Below, in pieces: positions 1 to 12,300 of a stretch of 64,000 bases of DNA. The stretch is taken from contig BSDZ01000013.1 in assembly GCA_030268105.1 (NCBI GenBank), positions 911,001 through 975,000 of the forward strand, in the 5' to 3' direction. A model generated the notes under the pieces. The model had not been told where the DNA came from and did not search any database. It saw only the letters and a program-made list of their open reading frames with translations. The position numbers were made by a program, and so were the translations under genes. Numbering within the stretch: the stretch's first letter is position 1; every line of letters begins with the position of its first letter. The DNA comes from Volvox africanus (taxonomy: Eukaryota; Chlorophyta; Chlorophyceae; Chlamydomonadales; Volvocaceae).

Positions 1-3000
1 GCCGAGCTTCAAGGGTTTTTCACTTGGGGTTTTAAGCGAGATGAAGATGAGTAATGCGATCTGTACATGTGACAAGTGCACATTCACTGTGGTGGCGGTT
101 GACGGTGTTTGCGGTAATGCAGGGCGGGAGGTTGTCAGTAGCAAGAAGCCAGATCACAACGTCAGCGTGGTGGTGGTGGAATTGTGGAGTTGTGGAGGCG
201 GTTAAGACTGATCGAGCGGGTCAGAGTTTGGGTGTGCAGTGCAGTGTGGGCATATGACTGGTGGGAGAGGGGATGCGGGAGGTTGGGAGGGAAGGAACAG
301 ATGATCAGGGTGGGAAAGGGATGGGGAGGGTCGTCGGCACGAGGGGAGCCGTACAATGACGAGGATGGATGAGGAGGGGAAGGGGAAGAGGGGACGGCTG
401 TCGGTTTTCTGCGGGGTACGGAAGGGATCTCCTGATAATCTAGGAGATTCTCAAGGTCTGGATGTGTGCGTTTCCAGTAGTTGGAAATTTTGGATTCGTT
501 CATTGCGCATGAGAGGAAGGGACGGAAAGGGGTCCCCGTTTCATCTGACTAAGAGGCCTTGGGGAAATTCTCCCGCTCACCCCCACCAACCCACCTAATG
601 TCACCCCATCCCACACACGCATGTACTTCCTGCCTTCCGCGGCCCCACGGCACCCGAGGCTCGGAATAGACGAATGTGCGTTGCCCGGCTAGTGGTGGCG
701 GTGGCGGTGGAAAGAGTCCTCGAGAGGTTCGGTTGCCTGATTAATCAGCAGGAAGTGATTGGGTCTTGTTAACGTTGGTAAATGTTTTCCCTCTCCTCTC
801 CATTTCCTTCTCGTCTCCTCCCGTACGGGATCTTGTTGGGGTTCAGTCTCCCAAACCCAACCTGCCACTCTGCGGTACTTCGCTCTGAAGTGCTCGTCTC
901 CTCAAGGATGACCTCAACTCCCTCCCGAGGTCCCAACCCCAGCCTCCCTTTTTTTGATGGATATCGTTTCTCTTCATCTTTGACTTCTTTCCGCTCTTTT
1001 AAATAAACTGATCGGTGTAATAAGGGGCTTGCACCAATCGTCACCAGCTTCTCGATATCGATTGAAACCAGGAAGTTTCACCAGCAGCTCCAGGAGCTCA
1101 TCCCCGATGAATACTATACTCTTCTCACACCTAGAGATTGCACCTTATACGGTATGGCCATACAACATCAATTCCTGCTTAGCAATGGTATCTCCCACCC
1201 CATGACCCCTAACCCTGTTGTTATCGTAGCTGTTGTCGCCCATTCATTAGTCGTCGCCCATGAGGTGTATGATATAATGAGATGCATAGAACAACCTATG
1301 TGAAGGGTGATTCCCGGATGTGCTCATGTGATGTGGATGGGACGAGAGACGCTTACGACGGCTGTCGTAAGAGTGCACGACGGGCCCTACCCAGGGAAGG
1401 AGTCTTTTATCCCCCTTTATCACCTCTCCCCATTCAGCAAGTGCGTCCTCCAGAGCTCTCGAAGGACGGAACGTGTTTTTGCTCCTTTTCGATCCACGCA
1501 TTGCATTGGTTGTACAATATGTTGCGGCATGAACGCTAATGCTGGTAATTATCTTCGCTTTAAGTACTGCAGGATCAACAGTTAAACCTTACGTGTCACC
1601 AACTCCTTCAGAGCTATCTGAAAGCCACAAATCGCCAACGATCTTGCGCAACCAGCAATCACACAACCCTGCTAGCAGATTACCTGGCTAAACGGAGGGA
1701 CACGGACGACTTATAAAAAACATCGGTCAAGACATGCAAGTGTGTATCTCGCAAAACCATTAAGCAAGGAAGCACAATATGCAAGTGCAATTAAGAAATG
1801 CAACGAAGCAGCAGAAATAGCAATGTTGCAAAAGCGCACCAATACAGTGGTTGAAATCGCAGCAGCCCGTCGGCGGATAACCTTTTTCAACACCATTTGG
1901 CGCTCCTGAGGAATCTCAGGAACAATGGTCAATTGTGACTCGAAAAAGATTTTCAAGAAATGATCACATCAGGCGGCTCGAAGCCCACGGCAACTTGCAA
2001 AGGGCAAAATTCAAAGACATTTCCTAAAGACGTTAACTTTCCCGCCGGCAGTTGCAATCCGCCGTCACGTGCGGATCCTCGTCCCCCACCGACACCAGCA
2101 TTACAGGATTTGGCTATCCATGCAAACAATCATGTACCGTACTGGCACTCGACATGCAAAAATTCATGCACCCTATTTGATCGGCTTCAGATTGGGGATT
2201 CAAAGGTGTCCTGGTATCGACCATGGGTTGAATCTGGTGCGATGATGAAAAGAATCCAGAAACCCCAACACGCGTAGATGATGAACGTCAATTTGTAACT
2301 CCCATACAAACAAATTCTAAACGTTAAGACGCTGGCCCGTACAACAAATCATCACCTCACAAAATGCCACCCCACCCAGACTGTACCAACGCAGGCCAGA
2401 CAGAGAACACGGGCTGTCCAATCGGCCCTCCAGTCAATTACCCATTATTGAACCAGAGCACCCCTCAACCATTTCTAGTCTCATTCCTCATTATGACAGC
2501 TACGGCACTCCACCAGGGGGTGATTCTTTCTCCAACGGCGCCCTCTAACCACCTGGCACCAGCGCTAGCGGCACCAGCAGCGCGAACTTAGGCCTTCAAT
2601 GTTGTCTATATCACAGGCAAGGAAGCCGTTAAGACCGTTGGGACCGTCAATGAAAGCGGCCCTTCGCCCTTCCCTCCATCCTTCATCCTCTACCGGAGCT
2701 ACTAGCGGTTCCGTTTGCTCTTCCACGAGTCGTTTCTCCAGCCAGCATCCGCCACGACACCACCACCACGATCCCATCGCTGCTACCAAAACAAGATACG
2801 CCCCCCTAAGCCATGGGAGCAACCGAGCAGTTTTGGACCGGCAGAGCGGTGGGTAACGAAGTGACACGCATTGAGAGGGGTGGATGGCTGACTGAAGTGC
2901 GGCACCCCCTCAAAAGAAGACAACGCACTTAGAAAACACCCGCTGGAGCCTCCAAGCGACTCAGCCCTTCAGAATCACCATCATCATCATCATCATTCAT

Positions 3001-3239
3001 CTTCATCATCGTTTCATTTATCATCTTGATCAGCAGCACCACCACCATTCCCGGTCTGCCCTTCTCAGTGACGGGGACGAATGATGCAACATGACACAGT
3101 GCAAAGTGGCAAACGTACGACAACTCGATGCAATGTGATGCAATGCAATGCATGTGTTCAGGTCTTCCCTCCTCCTCCCCCCCCCATCTCCGTATCGTAC
3201 AATTCAACATTTCACACCAATCTCCTATTTAATGGATAA
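1..3239. other. Intergenic region, no recognised gene
   Basis: I see no conserved protein motif and no run of phase-compatible exons here on either strand. Short open frames exist but have no family signature. A small (ATC)n microsatellite lies near 2977-2998, and pyrimidine-rich tracts lie near 3690-3775. The right-hand edge is the probable 3' end of the receptor kinase transcript, since the first minus-strand TGTAA downstream of its stop is at 3240-3244. A gene of an unrecognised family, or the end of a gene to the left of the window, cannot be excluded. Confidence 0.5.
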
Positions 3240-3244
3240 TTACA
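3240..3244 (-). terminator. Candidate TGTAA polyadenylation signal for the receptor kinase
   Basis: TGTAA on the minus strand, about 875 bp past the predicted stop at 4119. TGTAA is the usual polyadenylation signal of chlamydomonadalean genes. It is the first such motif I find downstream, but the 3'UTR would be long, so the true end may differ. Confidence 0.3.
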
Positions 3245-4118
3245 CCCGAGAGGTGAGACAGAAAGACACACATATACAGGAATCTCATCTGTCATGCGCT
3301 CTCAACCTACGTCCTACGTCCCAACTATGTACACCACATGCATGCCGTACAGGGGAGCGCGCACTCAGGCAAGAAGACAGACCCACTGCCAACCCTTCAC
3401 AAGCGCCGCTTAAGTGCTCCGATGCGCCAAAAGAACCAAACTCCGCACAATAAAATTACGCTCGGGGACAGAAGTCGAGACGAGATTTGTTTTTGAGACG
3501 AGATGTTTTTGGGTTGGTTTTGATAATGGGACGAGATGTGAGAAGGCGGCAATTTGCGAATTCCGAAGGGAAAAACACATCACTGCCGTGGCCTCGGCAT
3601 GTCCACCCCCAACATCCCATAAATCCTCGACATGTGTTCAAAACTTGCATTATAGCTCCATTTCCACCCCCCGAGGGAACCGCCTCCATGCTGCTGTATA
3701 GATTCCCGCCTCTATCCGCACTTTCCTTCCCCCTTTTCTCCCTCCCCCCTCGCACCCCCCTTCCCTCCCCAAGGATGGATTTGTTGTTGAATCAAAGCGC
3801 ATCTCTTTCACAATTATGCAGGTGTACGATTCAGGCTGCTGTCCGCCAACTTCCGGCGCCTTCCCTGTAAAGATCTTGCAGCAATTTATTCCGTGTACTA
3901 CACTGTGTTGCATTGCACGTATTGCAGGTTTTACCTCTTTTTGTCCCTGTCGCAGTATGAAATCAGAAAGACTGTTTATTGGTCGGCTGACCAATAAACA
4001 AACAGCTCTTTCGTCCATTTAAGACGAAAGCAAAACTCCCGTACACACTTCCACCCACTCACCAAACACTGGACATACACGAAAAAATACACACACGAAC
4101 ACGCACACTATAGCGATT

Positions 4119-7100
4119 CTATAGCGAATGGACCGCCGCGGCAGCCTCCTCCCCTTCCTCAACCTCACCAACCTCCGCCCGAACATCCAAACATGCCGGG
4201 GACGTCACCGTACGGCTGGCCACGTAGGAGCCTTCCCCGGTCCTGCTACCCAGGGGGCTAGTAGTGCAACCCTTCGCAGGGCCGAACCCCACAATGGCGG
4301 CGGCGGCGGCGGTGGCTGCGGCATTGGCGACGGCGGTGGCAGCCGCGGCGACAGCGGCGGGAGTGGCCGCAGTGGTGTTGTGAAGTCCGGTGAATCCGCC
4401 AATGCTGGACATGGTGATGGAGTAGGAGGAGGACAGAGTGCGTTCGTCCGTGAAGCCTCCGGCAACGGCTCGCAGTAAGGGGTGGGCGCCCGGGTTGCCG
4501 TGCGGCCCCGTGTGGAAAGGACCGCCCTGCAGGGACCCAGGTGGAGACGACATGGACACGGCGGATGTGAACAACAGAGATTGGCGAACCACTTTCCATG
4601 CAAATGCATTACCAAGATCTGAGGAGCGAAATCCTGATTGAAGCCCTCAGCGCATGCAGCAGGGCCAGCAGTAGGGCACACTTTCTGAATTTAAAATATC
4701 ATCCTATGATAATAATATGAATATGAATTTAAAAAAATTAAGTAAATTGCTATCATCAATGCTAATATGAAATTTAATATTCAATAGTAATAATAAAATC
4801 ATCATCATCATAATGATGATGACGATATATCTGTTATTCGTATGAATCCCCTCCTGTACTGCTTCTTAGGTTTCCAGCTCCCTCCGTCCTATGTGCATCA
4901 CGAATACCATAATCATGGGCACCTGCTGTGAGAGCACTTGCGGCAGCACCGGCAAGCCCCACAACCGGGCCCCAGTCGGGGCCCCATGGCTGCCGAGGCT
5001 AAGGCCCGTCGCGAGGCGACCCATGGGTCCAAAGCTGCTACCGTCCGGGGCAGTGGCGCACAGCCGTACGCGCATTCGCTTTAAACTATCCAGGATAAAG
5101 TCAAACTCAGGTCTGGGAGGGACGGGGAGGGAGGAAAAGGGAGGGGCACAGCACCGAGTGGATGAATGAAGAAAACGTATGACACAATGGATATACGAAG
5201 GACTATCGGCTTCAGGGAGCGGCGGGACTTAACACTTGTCAGTCATGGACGTTAGGTGCCGGTGATTGCGTCGTAAGATCAGGGACCGTAGCTTGCCTCC
5301 TCTTCCCCTCTCCTCTCCCTCCTTCCACCCGCTTCGCCCGCTTCCCCTCTCCTCTCCCTCCTTCCACCCGCTTCGCCCGCTTCCCCTCTCCTCTCCCTCC
5401 TTCCACCCGCTTCGCTCGCTTCCCCTCTCCTCTCCCTCCTTCCACCCGCTTCGCCCGCTTCCCCTCGCCTCTCCCTCCTTCCACCCGCTTCGCCCGCTTC
5501 CCCTCTCCTCTCCCTCCTTCCACCCGCTTCGCCCGCTTCCCCTCTCCTCTCCCTCTTTATTTCCCCCTCTCATGGGTTGGGTTAAGGCGCGCGTAGATTC
5601 TCTTACAGGTGGGTCAGGAGAAACACTGCATGGCAGCGGCAGCACCAGTGGTCAGATCATCATCATCTCGGAACCAACACCCCTTTCGCTTCTCCGCCAG
5701 CAACAAGGCCGATAGTATACATAACTACGGTTCCTCTTCCTCTTTTCATCGCTTCAATTCGTGGCCTTGGAAACTACCTAGTTTACATCATAGCCCGTTT
5801 CCACTTTTCCTGGTTTGGACGACGTCAGCCATCATCCGACATTCATGGTTAGCCCTCGCTCCTTAAGAACCAGCACCAGCTGGTTTTTTCATTCTTCTTC
5901 CCCCCTTTCCCCTTCCCGTTCCCCCTCCCTTACCTGATCTCCGGATTGCTCTCCCAGCAGCGACACGCCAGCAGCTGATACTCGAAAGGTGCCCCCAGCG
6001 TGGCGGGGAACACGGGCCGAAGGTTCTCCTTTGTTATGGCGTGGCCGATCAGAGCCTGCGCCCACAGCACGATATCGTCGATAATCACCACATTGGAGCT
6101 GTAACTGCAGCCGTACATGTAACCGTACGGATATAACCGAATAAACCTCATTTTAAACCGTAACTGTCATGCATTTTTCCATGTCATGTATTAATCCTCA
6201 CAGTCGCGGTACAGGTCAGCAGTACGCCCGTGTGTACACACCTTTGGCACTCCACGGAACGCGACGTCAGCAGTGTACAACTCGTACAACAGAATACCGA
6301 AGCCGTACACATCGCTGGCCCGAGATACGTGTCCGTGAAGCAGCGTCTCGGGTGCCATGTAGGCCAGAGTCTGAAGGGAGGAGGGGGCCCACCCCGAATG
6401 TACAGCAATGTGATAAGTGTATAAGAGTCCGAGAGGAGAGGAGAGGAGAGGAGAGGAGAGGAGAGGAGAGGAGAGGAGAGGAGAGGAGAGGAGAGGAGAG
6501 GAGAGGAGAGGAGACGAGAGGAGAGGAGAGGAGAGGAGAGGAGAGGAGAGGAGAGGAGAGGAGAGGAGAGGAGAGGAGAGGAGAGGAGAGGAGAGGAGAG
6601 GAGAGGAGAGGAGAGGAGAGGAGAGGAGAGGAGAGGAGAGGAGAGGAGAGGAGAGGAGAGGAGAGGAGAGGAGAGGAGAGGAGAGGAGAGGAGAGGAGAG
6701 GAGAGGAGAGGAGAGGAGAGGAGAGGAGAGGAGAGGAGAGGAGAGGAGAGGAGAGGAGAGGAGAGGAGAGGAGAGGAGAGGAGAGGAGAGGAGAGGAGAG
6801 GAGAGGAGAGGAGAGGAGAGGAGAGGAGAGGAGAGGAGAGGAGAGGAGAGGAGAGGAGAGGAGAGGAGAGGAGAGGAGAGGAGAGGAGAGGAGAGGAGAG
6901 GAGAGGAGAGGAGAGGAGAGGAGAGGAGAGGAGAGGAGAGGAGAGGAGAGGAGAGGAGAGGAGAGGAGAGGAGAGGAGAGGAGAGGAGAGGAGAGGAGAG
7001 GAGAGGAGAGGAGAGAGGAGAGGAGAGTGCGTCCCGGCGGTGGTAATGGTGATGTTGGTGTTGGTTACTGACGGCGGAACAGCACCCTCCTCCGTCCTAA

Positions 7101-9274
7101 ACCTAACTCGGACTGATTCCCCCAATCCCCCTCCTTCCCACGAGATCCAGATACGGATTCACCCACCCCGTGGAAGGCGTTGCTGACGTGTGTTTCTGAC
7201 GGGTCGAGTCGCATAGATAACCCGAAGTCCGCCACCTGTCCGGGGGACAGCCGGCCGTGGAGGAGGCGGGCGGGGGTTTAGCGGAACGGCAGATCAGGGG
7301 CGGGAGAGAGAAAAAGGGGGGTGGTGGTAGGACAAATAAACGGGCGGAAATGGGGGCGGGGCGGAAAGGGGAGGATTGAGCGGGGAAAGAAAGGGGAGGG
7401 GGTAAGTGAAGCTATTGGGGTCCTCCAGGGGGCAAGTCGAATACAACGACTCCAGGAGGGGATATCAATCCTTCAAAAGATATTGGATTGAGAAGAGGAT
7501 GAACCAAGTGTTGTCAAGACATATTAATGGCATTGACCCATGGGTCAACCCATCGTGGCATGGTATCGACGCCCCATCTCGCGTCATACCTTGGCCACGA
7601 AGCCCCGTGGGTCAGTGGTGGATCCCTTCAGCAGTACATTCCGCGGCTTCAGGTCGGCGTGTACAATACCCTCACGGTGCAGATGAGCCACTGCTCGAGC
7701 TACGTCAATTGCCGTATCCAATACCGCTGCCAGGTCAACGAGCATCGGTGGCGGCGGAGGCTGCGGCAGCGATGACGAGCCGAGCGAATCGCATTGGCCT
7801 ATGCAACTGCTGGAAGAGGTGGCGGCGGCGGCGGCGGCGGCGGCAGTTGCTGCAACCTGCATCACCTCTGTCGACGGCTCTCTTCCACTGCCCCTTTTCT
7901 CCTTGCTCTCCCGTTCCGTCTCCTCAAGAATGACGGAGGTGGGGGAAGTCGGCGTCACTGCCGCAATGACTGACAGCGGCGGCGCGACGGCAGCCGCCAG
8001 CGTGGTTCGGAAGAATGCACACGCATTCAGTTTGTCACGTAGACTGCCGAGATCGCAGTACTCCTGCACCAGGCAAATCTGCGCGCACATGCGCACGTAC
8101 GCGTGTGTGTATGTGCGTGTGTCGGGAAGGGGAGTGAGGGGAACCGCGGAAAATTCGGGGGATTACGATCTGTCATCGTATGAAGAAAGCAGGGGTGGGG
8201 AGGGGTGCCCCTTCCGGTACAGGAGCACATTCATACATGGTTTCGGAGCTTTGTTGATGCTCGGCGACATGGTTGTCTTACTCCCCATACCCCCCTTCAT
8301 CCCCCTCTCCAGCACATACACGCACATATACACATATAAATACACATACAGCCCACGTCCTCTCATCACGCCTAAACGCGCATGGCACTGACCTCCCAAC
8401 CCATGACGTCATCATCTTGATCTTTCCCATCGCCACCGCCGCCGCCGCTGCCCTCCCGCGGCGCCATGCTGCCGGCTGCCGTGCCGCGACGGCCGCCAGT
8501 ACCGCCGCCACCGCCGCCGCCGCCACCATCCAGGCCGCCGCCGCCGCCGCGGCGGCCCGCCCCACCTCTACCTCCGCCAGCACTCACTATACCGGTGGAT
8601 GCCTCCGGGAGGGCACTGTTGCACTGCGACCTGCGAATGGTAGGAATGGGGAGGAGGCGTGCGTGTATGGTGGGGGCGGGGTGGGTTGGGGGAGAAACAG
8701 GCCTAAATGAAACGGCTTCAATAAACCTGAAGCTTTCCGTAGAGAGATGAACGTGTCAGGTACGGAATTTGAAGATGTCGAAGATCCTGAAAAGAATGTT
8801 TGAAGTCAAAGAGTGGATGGGGGGGGGCCCCGGGGGAGGAAGGAAGTGGAGGGGTTACTTTTCGCAAGTGTGGTGTAGCCACAGCGTTCATGTCGTACTG
8901 CAGAAACAATGAGGCCAAGGCGCAAGACCAACAATGCAATGGTGGTGGAATCCCAATAATAGAAATGCGATCTTACGACCCATTAAGTGAGCTAAAGTGG
9001 AAGTGAGATGAAGAGCCTAACGCGGCAAACGGAGAAACCTCCGCGCTACCCCTAGTGGCTATTAGGGACGCAGGACCCACCCGGCCAAACGCATCCTGCG
9101 AGCTTTGGCGCCGTCCACACGCTCGACACCGTACGTGTACGTCTGGAGGAAGGACAATGCACGGCAAATCGGGGTACGACGCACACGTCGCAGGTGATTT
9201 ATGTGCCGGAAAAGTAACATTCCATGTGCATAAGGCAGATGTCTGTAAGTAGGTCAGTGTATATATACACACAC

Positions 9275-9359
<85 letters not shown>

Positions 9360-12300
9360 TTGGAGTATTAACGTTTTAAACAGACACATCATGTCGGAGG
9401 AAAAATTTCTCTCTACTGTAAGCTGCATCCGTCCCCGGTAATATGCCGTACACCGTCTTACTTGTACGATGTTGGGGTGTGATAAAGATGAGCTGATGGC
9501 TGCCTCCATGACCGCCATCCGTTCATGTCGTTCTCGACCAGTCATGTGGGCGGGAAGCAGGATTACCTGGGGAGAAGAGGCGGGAGACGGAGAAGGACGG
9601 GGGAGGGGGAGGGGGAGGGGAAAGGGGAGGGGAATGCAAATAGATGGATCTGGCATTGCCGTGAAAAGGCAGGAGGGAGATTCATGTAAAACACGACGGA
9701 CCAGGTGGGATAAGCGGCGGAGAGGAGTGCAAGAAGGGAAAGGGAATAATAGAGGATGGGTACTCAGTGACAGTACGACTGTGTGTAATATGCGGCTAAG
9801 AGAATAGCTGCCGTACTCGTTGGATCGTTGGATTGCCTAAACAACCAACGTTCGGCGAGGAGTTCAGCATAAGCGATTACGCACCTTGGCAGCCACCATC
9901 GTACCGCGCCATAAGGCCCTATAGACCCTGCCGTAAGAGCCTTCCCCAAGAACTGCCTGCAACTCCAGATCGTCCAGCGCGGAAGTCGTACCTGCTGAAT
10001 CGCGATTGACAAATAATATTCAACTGTCGGCAGTTGGAAGTTAGGGTTGTTCGATTCGTTGCACAACCCGTAAGAGCATGGCGGTGGCATTAGGAAGTAC
10101 GGAGAAGGTCTAGATGGCCCCCTCCCTTTCCCCTTTCCCCTTTCCCTATTTCCCCTTTCCCCCTTTCCCCTTTCCCCCTTTCCCCTTCCCTCCCCCACTT
10201 ACAGGTGTTAGGCAGGTGCCGGCCCGCCATCATCTCACGCTTGGCCGCATTGATGTCGCCCCATGGACCCTTGCTCCTGGAGCCGACGAATATACACATA
10301 CACACACACACACACAAGATGGGTGGGGGACGTCAGTTATCAAACGCACACTTAAGTTTGGCAGGAGGTCGTCAGCTGGACCTACACCTCTTACAGTAGT
10401 CCGCAGCAGAAATAAAGCTCCTAACCGAACCGGAAAAAATTATTTGCACGTCATTATTCGCTCAATAACACGTCCGTACTGTCGCAATGCCGTACATCCT
10501 GCGCGACGGCCCCGTCATACCTGCTGTCGGCCACATTTACCCGCAAACCGGCAAGCCCTTGCTCGCGCTCCTGTTGGTCTCCGCCGCCGCCGGCAGTGGT
10601 GGAGGTGGCGGCCGCACCGGCGGCGGCGCCGCCGTTGAAGGCGGACCCCCTGTCCGACAGCCCCTTCCCGATCGCCGCCAGCGCCGCTGCTACAGCCATT
10701 CCCGATAACTCTGTCCGTGTCCCCGAAGCTGAGCAATTGCTGTTGCCGTTACTCGTAATAATTTTATTGGCCGCCTGCAACACTGCCGCCAGCGCGGCGG
10801 CGGCTTCACTGTCCGTACCGTCACCCCCCGACGACTGCGCCTGTGCGAGCGCCTCCGCCATTGAGTTAGAAAATACGACAGCTGACTTCTTCTTCGAATC
10901 TTCCTCCTGGAGTGGCCAGCGGCCGCCGCGACCGCTGCTATTACCAACTAGCGCCGCCGCCGCCGCCGCGAGTGCATGCGCCGTTAGCTCGACACGGCCG
11001 CGCCGTCGACACTGCACTCGCCGCCATATGAGCACTACCCCCAGCAGCACTGCCGCAAGCACTAACACGCCGACAACGACGCACGGGACGACGATGTAGA
11101 CCGGCGCGCCGCCACCACCTCCGCGTGTCGTTGCTCCAGCTGCCGCTGTCGCTGCCGGCGGCAATGTGGTCATCGGTGCCCAATTGATTTGTGTGTTTGT
11201 GAAATACCAATACCCCTGAGGGGACATCTGTGACATATTCCAGAACCCAAGCGTGATGCCCCTGTCACCACGCAAGCTGGCGTTACGCGCTCGCACCTCC
11301 GCCGTCATGTGGTTGAGATGTAATACGGCAAGGAGATCCTCGTACCGGAAGGCGGTGGGGTCGTACACGCCGTCAATGATGACGCCCTGCAGTCGTCGTC
11401 GTCGATAATGGCTACGTGGTCTACGGATCGTACTTATGTGTCATCAGTGCGGTAATACGGCGTGATAATGGTGTATGTGTGAAGTTGTGCAACGCCGGGA
11501 GGGAATTTGCTTCCTTTTAACTAGGACTTGATATTTTGGGGTCTCTAATATTTTATTGTTATTTACGCATTTCCGTCCACATCCAACAAGACACATTTTC
11601 GTAGTTCGAAACGTATTTCTTCAACATGGAATTTGGGAAACCATGTATGTAAGCGCATATATGTATTTTAGTTACTAAACTACAATAATATATCTTATAA
11701 GACATTTAAATACATACTTGTTTTTTCTTTCATTTTTAATATCAATAATGCGTTTTTTAATATTATATTTATTTATTTAAAAAAACGCATTATAGATACT
11801 GTTGATATATAAGTATGTATATATATATGTGTGTGTGTGTGTGTGTGGTGTGTGTGTGTGTGCATCACTCATCGGCTGGCATGGAGCATGGGAACCCACC
11901 CACAAATCCACAGTCGCCGTCTCTTCCCCCCTCCCCTCTCCTCCCCTCCCGCTTGGCCCACCTCGCACTCCACCGACCCCAGGCCATTTGCCGCCAGCGT
12001 GAATGCTCCCAGCGGCGACACCTCGCTGGTGCCCGACGCCACCGCCAGCAGCTGGTCCCGCGATACGGTGGTCCAACCCACATTTACGAAGCGCAGGTCG
12101 CCCTGGAAGATGAGGCGGCCCCGGGTTCGCACCACCGCCGTCAGGTCGGAGAGATCCAGCGTGAAGCGCTGAGAGAACTGGGGGTGGCAACCGCGAATCT
12201 CGATGATGCTGCGGGTCGGGGCGGCGTTGGAAGGGGACGATAAGGAGGAGGGCAGGGGCAACAGCTGGGTTGGCGGGGACGGTGAGATGGGGCCGGGAAA

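Noticed and set aside
1711..1956. Minus-strand frame with hydrophobic stretches
   Set aside because: There is no splice context, start context or known family, and the composition fits chance in AT-richer DNA.
4205..4681. Alternative Pro-rich frame over the last exon of the receptor kinase
   Set aside because: The frame ending at 4119 joins the preceding exon in phase through a good acceptor; the Pro-rich frame does not join in phase.
5302..5555. Tandem direct repeats considered as a CRISPR array
   Set aside because: The repeats are contiguous without unique spacers and the host is eukaryotic; it is a minisatellite.
6169..7125. Open frames of about 300 codons made of Gly-Glu-Glu-Arg-Arg or Leu-Ser-Ser-Pro-Leu repeats
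   Set aside because: They are translations of the (GAGAG)n microsatellite. Period 5 with no stop keeps frames open, and the region lies inside a well-supported kinase intron.
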